A stretch of 64,000 bases of DNA from Paraburkholderia hiiakae (GTDB taxonomy: Bacteria > Pseudomonadota > Gammaproteobacteria > Burkholderiales > Burkholderiaceae): NCBI RefSeq assembly GCF_904848665.1, contig NZ_CAJHCQ010000017.1, forward strand, positions 124,001 to 188,000, given 5' to 3'. The notes under the pieces are model-generated. The model did not search any database and was not told the origin of the DNA. It saw nothing but the letters and a program-made list of their open reading frames with translations. The translations under genes and the position numbers were made by a program. How positions within the stretch are numbered: position 1 is the stretch's first letter; each line of letters begins with the position of its first letter. Positions 8,865 to 17,100 of this stretch are shown piece after piece.

Positions 8865-9367
8865 CTTGACGTCCCAATCCAGGTCTCTTGCAAACGGAAA
8901 ACAAAAAGTAGAAGCCCTTCGGCGCCTACCGTTGCTGATTCGTTTTCAAACCTTCGTCAATCGCGTCTACCGCGATTGACCCTCGGCCTGAACGCATACG
9001 CCGCGATTCTAGGCATCGTGTGCCATCCGGTAGCGCTTCGCATCCAGGATTGGCTCAAAAGCGAGCAGAAATGACCCATGCGTAATCAGTGAGGCTGGCA
9101 TTGACGCAGCGCACTTACGCGGCAGAGGCATGAACGGACAACCTGGCAAAATTCTCGTACTAGATGGCCCAAAATCAGGCCAGGCGAGACTTTATGAAAT
9201 TGGGTTCATCTCTGACAATAAAGCACTCGGTGAACAGCAACAATGCGCGGCGAGCCCATGGCGGGATCATTGCATCGCGCGAGGAAACGGGGCACTGAAT
9301 CACGCCAGAGTGAAATAGCCGCATCAAACAGTACAGCTAACGAAAAAGAGAGAAGTTACTGATCGCC
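8865..9367. other. 503-base intergenic region between LysR gene and MFS efflux operon
   Basis: No supported gene. A 62-codon open frame from 9130 has no ribosome site and no recognisable family. The stretch is noticeably richer in A and T than its neighbours (for example 9300-9360), as expected of a divergent promoter region. A weak 5-base inverted repeat, TGGCC/GGCCA, lies at 9165-9182. LysR boxes (T-N11-A) could not be picked out with confidence by eye. Confidence 0.4.
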
Positions 9368-10993
9368 ATGACGACTGCGAACCCTTCGACGACTGGAACG
9401 GAAGCGGCAACGACCCCGCGCTCGCCGGATCAGGGCCCTGTGCGCGAAGCAGCGGCGCCCGCGCAGCCTGCTCCCGCACCGGTGGCGTTTACCGGGCGCA
9501 TTATCGTGGGCCTGCTCGGCATGTTGTTCGCTTCGTTGATGGCTATCCTGAATGAGCAGGTCACGGCGGCGGCGATGGCCGATATCCAGGGCGCATTCCT
9601 CATCGGGCATGACGACGGGACCTGGCTGACCGCGCTCTTCGAAGCCGCCAACGTCGCCACAATGGTGTTTGCTCCGTGGTTCGGCATCACCTTTACGCTC
9701 AAGCGGTTCACGATCGGCGCCGTGCTCGCCACGATGTTCTTCGGATTGCTCTGCCCGTTTGCGCCGAATCTGGCGTCGCTCTACGTCTTGCGTATCCTCC
9801 AGGGAATCTCGGGCGGCTGTCTGCCCCCCATGCTGATCATCGTGGCGCTGCGTTATCTGCCGCCCAAATTCAAGCTGTACGGGCTCGCTGGCTATGCCAT
9901 GACGGCGACTTTCGGGCCGGCGCTCGGCACACCGCTCGCCGCGTTGTGGACCGAGTTCGTGAGTTGGCGCATGGCGTTCTGGCAAATCATTCCGCTCGGC
10001 GTGCTGTGCTGTATCGCGATTGCGCAGGGGCTTCCCGCTGATCCGGTCAAGCTCGAGCGCTTTCGCACGTTCAACTGGATTGGGTTCATCACAGGCTACC
10101 CCGCATTTGCCATGCTCGTGATGGGGCTTTTGCAAGGCGATCGGCTCGACTGGTTCAATTCGGCGTTCATCGGATTCATGTTCTGCGCAGGTGGGCTGTT
10201 GCTCGTGGTGTTCCTCGTCAACGAGTGGTTTCAGCCCGTGCCGTTTTTCAAGCTCCAGTTACTCAAGCGCAGAAATTTCACGCATGGAATCTCGACGCTG
10301 CTCGGCACCGTGATCCTGCTGGTGGGCGTGGCGGCAATCCCTGGACAATTTCTCGCCCAGATTCACACGTACAGACCGCTGCAGACAACGCCGCTCTCGA
10401 TGCTTCTGGCCATGCCGTTGCTGATTACGCTCCCTTTGACGGCCGCCTTGCTGAATACGCGGCGCGCCGATCATCGCTGGGTGATCGCGATAGGTCTGTC
10501 CCTGATGTTCGCGACGTTTGCAATCGGAAGCTTCATGACGTCCGAGTGGATTCGCGACAACTTCTACCTGATGCAGTCGCTGCAGATCATTGCGCAGCCC
10601 ATGGTGATCATGTCGATCCTGATGGGGGTCACGACAGGATTGCCGCCAACGGAAGGCCCGTTTGCTTCGGCAATGTTCAATACCGTCAAGACGTTCGCCG
10701 CCGCGATTGCGACGGGTCTGATAGAGGGCGTGGGAACGGCGCGCGAACATTTCCATTCCAGCATGCTCGTCGACCAGTTGGGCAACCACGCGCTGGTGGC
10801 AAGCGCAGGCCTCGACACATCCTTCGCGCTGGGGCAACTCGCACACCGTATTCACGAACAGGCCGTCGTTCTGACTTCGGCCGATCTCTATCGCGTGATG
10901 GCGTGCATTGCGCTCGCTCTGCTTCTTCTTGTTCCTGTGCTGCCGGTGCGCATCTATCCGCCGTGGAGCACGACGCCACCGGCTTCGAATTGA
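9368..10993 (+). CDS. MFS drug efflux permease, DHA2/EmrB type
   Basis: Inner-membrane proton antiporter of a tripartite exporter. The 541-residue protein has a proline/alanine-rich cytoplasmic N-terminus (about 38 residues) and then about 14 hydrophobic segments, as in the EmrB subfamily. Motifs: LNEQVTAAAMADIQGAF in TM1/loop, a DGTWLTALFEAANV segment, and LRILQGISGGCLPPM (motif C-like antiporter signature). It heads an operon with the adaptor gene 12 bases downstream and then an outer-membrane channel. The ATG at 9368 lacks a strong Shine-Dalgarno sequence. The substrate cannot be told from sequence. Confidence 0.92.
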   Translation: MTTANPSTTGTEAATTPRSPDQGPVREAAAPAQPAPAPVAFTGRIIVGLLGMLFASLMAILNEQVTAAAMADIQGAFLIGHDDGTWLTALFEAANVATMVFAPWFGITFTLKRFTIGAVLATMFFGLLCPFAPNLASLYVLRILQGISGGCLPPMLIIVALRYLPPKFKLYGLAGYAMTATFGPALGTPLAALWTEFVSWRMAFWQIIPLGVLCCIAIAQGLPADPVKLERFRTFNWIGFITGYPAFAMLVMGLLQGDRLDWFNSAFIGFMFCAGGLLLVVFLVNEWFQPVPFFKLQLLKRRNFTHGISTLLGTVILLVGVAAIPGQFLAQIHTYRPLQTTPLSMLLAMPLLITLPLTAALLNTRRADHRWVIAIGLSLMFATFAIGSFMTSEWIRDNFYLMQSLQIIAQPMVIMSILMGVTTGLPPTEGPFASAMFNTVKTFAAAIATGLIEGVGTAREHFHSSMLVDQLGNHALVASAGLDTSFALGQLAHRIHEQAVVLTSADLYRVMACIALALLLLVPVLPVRIYPPWSTTPPASN

Positions 10994-11005
10994 GGTACGT
11001 TTTCC

Positions 11006-12094
11006 ATGTCATCGACCCAACCCACCCCCGCACCGTCCAGGCGGAAATGGCTTCGTATTGCAGCAGTGATCGTCGTCGTCGTCATTGTTGCGTGGGCCGC
11101 CATTAAGCTGTTGTCCCGCCCCAGCTCGGAATCCACGAACGACGCCTACGTCACCGCGGACTTCACGCTCGTCGCGCCCCGCATCCCGGGGCAGATCACG
11201 GAAGTATTGGCGAACGATAACGAGAACGTGAAAGCGGGCCAGCTGCTCGTGCGCATCGACGACCGCGATTATCGCGCCGCGTTGATGAGCGCGGAGGCGG
11301 AGGTAGTGGGAGCCAAGGCAGCGGTTGCGAACCTGGACGCGCAGATCGCACGCCAGCCCTCGCTGGTCGACCAGGCGCGCGCCACGCTGCGCTCCGACGC
11401 TGCGTCTATCAGCTTTGCGCGGGCCAACGCCGCGCGCTACCAGAATCTTGCCGTGGCGGGAGCGGGGGCCGCACAGGAGCAACAACAAGCGTCGAGCACG
11501 CTCGCCGAGCAGCTTGCGCAGCAGTCGCACGATCAGGCGGTGCTGACGGCCACCGATCAGAATCTGCAAGTCCTGCGCACCGAGCGTGACAAGGCCGCGG
11601 GCGCACTGGAACACGCCGAAGCGGCGCTCGAACAGGCAAGGCTCAACCTTTCCTATACGGAGATCGTCGCACCTGTTGACGGCAAAGTGGGACGCCGGTC
11701 GGCGCGGGTCGGCGCGTTCGTCACGCCCGGCGCGCCGGTGCTGGCAATCGTGCCGCTTGCGGAGGCGTATGTGGTCGCCAACTTCCAGGAGAGCCAGATC
11801 ACAAACATGCGGCCCGGTGAAAGCGTGCGCGTGACGGTCGACAGCCTTCCCGGCGTAGTGATTCGTGGCCGCATCGATAGCCTGGCACCAGCGACCGGTG
11901 TGAGTTTCGCGCCGATTGCGCCCGACAACGCGACGGGCAACTTTACGAAGATCGTGCAGCGCATGCCCGTCAAGATCACGATCGATCCCGGCCAACCGGC
12001 TGCAGCGGCATTGAGCGTCGGGCTTTCGGTGGAAGCGGAAGTGGCCGTTGGCCGGGGTTCAGAAGCGACGGCCGAGGGAGCGGAAAGAAAATGA
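11006..12094 (+). CDS. EmrA/HlyD-family membrane fusion protein
   Basis: Periplasmic adaptor joining the MFS permease at 9368-10993 to the outer-membrane channel at 12091-13614. The 362-residue product has a short cytoplasmic lead, one membrane helix (about residues 17-36), the first lipoyl half (TNDAYVTADFTLVAPRIPGQ), a long alanine/glutamine-rich coiled-coil hairpin (about 85-195), the second lipoyl half (YTEIVAPVDGKVGRRSARVG) and a barrel with DNATGNFTKIVQRMPVKI. Its ATG lies 12 bases after the permease stop, and its own TGA overlaps the next ATG (ATGA), both signs of tight operon coupling. It is clearly related to the partial adaptor at the window's left edge. Confidence 0.94.
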   Translation: MSSTQPTPAPSRRKWLRIAAVIVVVVIVAWAAIKLLSRPSSESTNDAYVTADFTLVAPRIPGQITEVLANDNENVKAGQLLVRIDDRDYRAALMSAEAEVVGAKAAVANLDAQIARQPSLVDQARATLRSDAASISFARANAARYQNLAVAGAGAAQEQQQASSTLAEQLAQQSHDQAVLTATDQNLQVLRTERDKAAGALEHAEAALEQARLNLSYTEIVAPVDGKVGRRSARVGAFVTPGAPVLAIVPLAEAYVVANFQESQITNMRPGESVRVTVDSLPGVVIRGRIDSLAPATGVSFAPIAPDNATGNFTKIVQRMPVKITIDPGQPAAAALSVGLSVEAEVAVGRGSEATAEGAERK

Positions 12095-13614
12095 ACGCGA
12101 GCCAATACCCCATTCGCGCGATCCTCCTCACGGTTCCCGCATGCGTCGCAATAGCGGGTTGCATGGTCGGCCCCAACTTCGAACCGCCAAAGTCGGCTAC
12201 ACCCGAGGTCTTCAACCGCACGCAGGCGGCGCAAGCGCCGAGCAAAGCAGTGGAAGCGCAATTTGGCCCGGAATGGTGGACGCTTTTCAACGATCCGGTA
12301 TTGAACGGCCTGGAAAAGCAACTGGCCGACGCGAACCTGGACGTGGCGGCGGCCTCCGCGCGCTTGCTGCAGAGCCGGGCCGAGCGCCGCGTGGCGGGCG
12401 CAGCCGAATATCCGACGCTCGACACCGCCGCATCGTATAACCGCGAACGCGGCAGTGAAAACGGCATTCTTTCGCTGCTTGGCGTCACGCCGTCGCAAAG
12501 TCAACCGCTGTCGGCCTCCGGCAACGCACCGCTCGGCGTGTCGGCGATGCCGGGCTCCAAGGGCTCGCCGGCCTACAACCTTTACCAGTTTGGCTTCGAC
12601 GCTTCATGGGAAGTCGATATCTGGGGCCACGTGCGCCGCAGCGTGGAAGAGGCGACGGCGCTTACCGAAGCCTCGTATGAGGAACGCAACGCGGTCTTGC
12701 TGAGCGCACGCGCGGAGCTTGCCCGCGACTATATCGAACTGCGCGAAACGCAGGAACTCCTGCAAATCGCCAAGCAAAACCTGGACATCGCCAACGACTC
12801 ACTGAAGCTTACGCAGGTGCGCGCGCATGAAGGCGTCACGACGGATCTCGATGTCTCGAATGCTTCGGCTCAGGTGGAGAATATCGAAAGCCTGATTCCC
12901 ACACTTGAGTCGCACTCCGAAGCGACGATCAATGCGATTGGCCTGCTGCTCGGCGAAGAGCCCGGCGCGCTGCGGCAGACGCTCGCCGCAACGCAGGAAG
13001 TGCCCGTGCTTCCCGCGCAGGTCCCTATCGGCTTTCCTTCCGAAATCGTGCAGCGCCGGCCGGATATCCGCAAGGCGGAGGCGCAATTGCACGCGGCAAC
13101 GGCGTCGATTGGCGTGGCGAAGGCCGATTTCTATCCGCGCATCATGCTCAATGGAAGTGCGGGCTTTCAGAGTCTTCAACTCTCGACGCTGGGCACCTGG
13201 GCGTCGGGGCAATTTGTCGCTGGCCCATCCATTACGTTTCCCATTTTCGAAGGCGGACGCCTGAAGGGGACGCTCCAGCTGCGTGAGGCGCAACAACAGG
13301 AGGCCGCGATTGCCTATAAGGAGACGGTGCTGCGCGCGTGGCAGGAAGTGGACGACGCGCTGGTCACCTACGACGCCGAACAGCGTCGCCGCGACCGGCT
13401 GACCCAGGCCGTGACCATGAACCAGCGTGGGCTCCAGGTTGCGCAGCAGCGGTACAAGGCCGGCGCGCTCGACTATCTCGACGTGTTGAATGTGCAGAGG
13501 CAGTTGCTCGAAGCACAAAGCAATCTCGAACAAAGCAGAGCCGCCGCTGCCACGAATCTCATCACGCTCTGTAAAGCGCTGGGAGGGGGATGGGAGTCGA
13601 CATATGGCGGGTAG
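12091..13614 (+). CDS. NodT-family outer-membrane efflux lipoprotein
   Basis: TolC-like outer-membrane channel completing the MFS tripartite pump. The 507-residue precursor has a lipoprotein signal ending VAIAGC, so the mature chain should start at that cysteine (about residue 24), followed by MVGPNFEPP, the usual NodT lead. Two OEP repeats follow, each with long alpha-helical stretches. Family signatures are FGFDASWEVDIWGHVRRSVE, RRPDIRKAEAQLHAATASIG and QRYKAGALDYLDVLNVQRQL. The start codon overlaps the adaptor stop by four bases. About 20 residues around 120-150 form a glycine/serine-rich insertion relative to compact members. Confidence 0.94.
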   Translation: MNASQYPIRAILLTVPACVAIAGCMVGPNFEPPKSATPEVFNRTQAAQAPSKAVEAQFGPEWWTLFNDPVLNGLEKQLADANLDVAAASARLLQSRAERRVAGAAEYPTLDTAASYNRERGSENGILSLLGVTPSQSQPLSASGNAPLGVSAMPGSKGSPAYNLYQFGFDASWEVDIWGHVRRSVEEATALTEASYEERNAVLLSARAELARDYIELRETQELLQIAKQNLDIANDSLKLTQVRAHEGVTTDLDVSNASAQVENIESLIPTLESHSEATINAIGLLLGEEPGALRQTLAATQEVPVLPAQVPIGFPSEIVQRRPDIRKAEAQLHAATASIGVAKADFYPRIMLNGSAGFQSLQLSTLGTWASGQFVAGPSITFPIFEGGRLKGTLQLREAQQQEAAIAYKETVLRAWQEVDDALVTYDAEQRRRDRLTQAVTMNQRGLQVAQQRYKAGALDYLDVLNVQRQLLEAQSNLEQSRAAAATNLITLCKALGGGWESTYGG

Positions 13615-13681
13615 TGCCTGGCACGAATGCCCGCTTGTCAAACCGCCAGGCTAGGGGTTTCAAACGATAAAAACGACGCGT

Positions 13682-13948
13682 ATGTCCGAACACGACCCTG
13701 TATGGGAATCGACCTCACGACGCCGCCCGGGGATTGCGCGGAACTTCCCCGGCGTCATTGGATTCGTCAACGTCGCGCTCACTGGCAGTCTTGCCGAGGC
13801 TTCACGCCAGTTGGGCGTTTCCTCGCCATCGTTGAGCAAGCGCATCGCGCGGCTTGAATCCCGGTTGAATGTGCGCTTGCTGGAGCGCTCGAATCGAAAG
13901 ATGACATTGACAGCGGAAGGCACGCTTTTCTTCGAAGAGTGTTTTCCC
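13682..13948 (+). pseudogene. 5' fragment of a LysR-family regulator gene
   Basis: From the ATG at 13682 the translation gives a good LysR DNA-binding domain: GVIGFVNVALTGSLAEASRQ, then the recognition helix SSPSLSKRIARLESRLNVRL and the wing LTAEGTLFFEECF. After about residue 88 all LysR similarity stops. The frame stays open to 14179 but encodes unrelated sequence and runs 65 bases into the next gene. No effector domain is found in another frame nearby. It is most likely a truncated remnant; a short HTH-only product could still be made. It follows the MFS efflux operon, so it may once have been that operon's regulator. Confidence 0.7.
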
Positions 13949-14114
13949 GCGACCGGAGTGTCGACCCGGTACGATGCCTATGTTGCTTTACGTCGATGCA
14001 TTGCAGGCTCAGCGCACCATCATCATTGTTCAGGACAATCGATGACTTTGCGGCGCTGGCAATGGCGCAAAGACGAGCACGCGTGCAAAATCATTGGCGG
14101 AAGAAAATCGCATC

Positions 14115-17100
14115 ATGACAGGAGCGCGCGTCGTGGATCTCGTCGGATACGAGCTGGAGCCGCTGCGCGACGACGGTGATTTTTCACTGTATCGCGCCCG
14201 CAAGCGCAGCGATCCCGTCTCGGTGCTCGCGCTGGTCGCGACGCGCGCGGACTCCGTGGGCGTGAAGCGCCTCGAGCGAGAGTACGGACTCGCCGCGTTG
14301 CTCGATTCCAGCTGGGCGGCACGGCCTCTCGCGTTCTACCGGCACAGAGAGCCGCCCATGCTGGTGCTCGACGACGACGGCGGCGAGCCTCTCGGTCGCT
14401 CGCTTGCTGGCCCATTCGAACTCGCGCGCCTGCTGCGCATTGCGGTCAATCTGGCGAAAGTGGTCGGCCACGTGCATCGATGCGGGCTCGTTCACAAAGA
14501 CATCAAGCCAGCGAATGTGCTCGTCGACAGCAGCGGCAACGTGCGGCTCACCGGCTTCGGTATCGCTTCGCAACTGCCGCACGAACATCAGCCGCCCGCA
14601 CCGCCCGAGATCGTCGCCGGAAGCTTTGCCTATATGGCGCCGGAGCAGACCGGTCGCATGAACCGTTCGATCGACACACGCAGCGATCTCTATTCGTTCG
14701 GCGTCACGCTGTACGAGATGCTGACCGGGTCGCTGCCGTTCAAGGCAACGGACGCGATGGAGTGGATTCATTGCCATATCGCGCGCAAGCCCACGCCGCC
14801 ACGCTCGCGCCGCGATGCGATTCCACAGGTGCTCGAGGGCATTGTGCTGAAACTGCTCGCGAAGGCCGCCGAGGACCGCTATCAAACTGCGGCGGGACTG
14901 GAGGCCGATTTGCGCTCATGCCTCGCGGCGTGGGAATCGCACCATCGCATCGAACCCTTCCCGCTAGGGCAGCACGACGCGTCCGACCAGTTGCTGATTC
15001 CCGAAAAGCTGTACGGGCGCCAGGCTCAAATCGAAGCGTTGACTACCGCGTTCGACCGCGTGGTGGAGAGCGGGTCGGTCGAACTGGTGCTGATCTCGGG
15101 CTATCCAGGCATCGGCAAGTCGTCGGTCGTGAACGAGTTGCACAGGGTGTTGGTCCCGCCGCGCGGTCTATTCGCTTCCGGCAAGTTCGACCAGTACCGC
15201 CGCGGCATTCCGTACGTGCCATTCGCACAAGCCTTCCAGACACTCGTGCGCAACCTGCTGAGCAAGCGCGAAACGGAAGTCGAGCCGTGGCGGTGCGCGC
15301 TGATGGAGGCGCTCGGGCCCAACGGTCAGCTTATTGTCAATCTGATTCCCGAGCTTGCGCTCATCATCGGCGAACAGCCGGCCGCGCCGACGCTACCGCC
15401 TCAAGACGCCCAAAATCGCTTCCAGATCGTATTTCGAAGGTTTCTCGGCGTATTTGCGCGGCCCGAGCATCCGCTCGCACTGTTTATCGACGATCTGCAA
15501 TGGGTGGATACGGCGACGCTCGATCTGCTCGCGCATCTCGCCACGCATCCGGAAGTGAAACATGTCCTGCTGGTGGGCGCGTATCGGGACAACGAGGTCG
15601 ACGCGGCTCACCCGTTTGCGCGCACGCTCGAGTCGATTGCCCGCGCCGAAGGCAATGTGCAGCAGATCGAGCTTGCGCCGCTCACACGAGACAGTGTGAC
15701 GCAACTCGTGGCGGAATCGCTTCACTGTGACAGCGCGCGCGCCGCACCGTTGGCTCAACTCGCGCATGAGAAAAGCGGCGGCAATCCCTTCTTCACGATC
15801 CAGTTTCTCACCGCGCTCGCCGATGAAGGCCTGCTCACATTCGACCCGCGAGCCGCGAAGTGGGGCTGGGAACTACCGCGCATTCGCGCGAAGGGCTACA
15901 CCGAAAACGTCGCCGATTTGATGGCGGCGAAATTGAGCCGGTTGCCGAGCGCGGCGCGTGACGCACTTGGCCAACTGGCGTGCCTGGGTAACGTCGCCGA
16001 AGTCGCTGCGCTGACCTGGGTTCAGGGCGGCTCCGAAGAGCGGATGCACGCGGACCTATGGGAAGCTGTGCGAGCAGGGTTAGTGTTTCGCGAGGCCAAT
16101 GTGTATGAATTCGCGCACGATCGCGTGCAGGAGGCCGCGTATGCGCTCATTCCTGCCAGCGAGCGCGCCGCCGCGCATCTGCGCATCGGGCGTGTGCTCG
16201 TATCGCGCACGCCGCCAGACGCGCTCGAAGATGCGATTTTCGACATCGTCAACCATCTCAATCGCGGCGCGGCGCTGATCGCGCAGGAAACGGAGCGTGA
16301 GCAGGCTGTCGCGTTGAACTTCATCGCAGGCAGGCGCGCCATGAATTCGACGGCGTACGTGGCCGCGCGCGGCTATCTGGCGCAGGGCGTGGCGCTGCTG
16401 TCGCCGCACGCGTGGACGCAGCGCTACGAGAGCACATTCGAGCTCTATCTCGCGTTTTCCGAGTGCGAATATCTGGTGGGCGATTTTGCGAAAGCAGATG
16501 CCCTGGCGGACATGATGCTCGCCACGGCGCGCTCCAGTCTCGATCGCGCAAAGGTGTACAGCCTGCGCATCGAGTTGTATCAGCTTGCGGGAAGATACGA
16601 CGAAAGCTTCGCGGTCGCGCTGCTTGCGCTTCGCGGCTTTGATATCCGTTTTCCTGAAAACGATGAGGATATCCAGGCGGCTTTTCATACCGCGTTGCAG
16701 GACGTTCGTGTCAACCGGGCGGGGCGGTCCATCGGCGAACTCGTTGACGCGCCGGTGGCGACGGACCCCGCGATCCATGCGATCGTCAATCTTCTCCTTC
16801 AGGCGATGAACTGTGCCTTTGCCGCGCGGCCCGCGTTTTATCCGCTCATCACGCTCAAGGCGGTCAATCTCTCCTTGCAACACGGCAATACCGATCACTC
16901 CAGTTTTGCGTTCGGCAATTACGCGCTCATGCTGGTTTCACTGATCGGCGATATTCCCACAGCGGTTGAGGTTTCGGAGATGTCACTGAAGCTGAACGAG
17001 AGATTCGGTAATCGGCACCTGAATGGCAAGCTGCTTCACCTGTATGGCGCCCACGTCAATTTCTGGCGCCGCCACATTGCCGCGAATCTTCCGGTGCTGG

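Noticed and set aside
9130-9318. 62-codon open frame in the gap before the MFS operon
   Set aside because: No Shine-Dalgarno sequence, no recognisable fold, and it lies in an A/T-richer regulatory gap.
13616-13651. Inverted repeat GCCTGGC/GCCAGGC after the NodT-like gene
   Set aside because: The loop is 22 bases and there is no T-run, so it is too weak to call a terminator.
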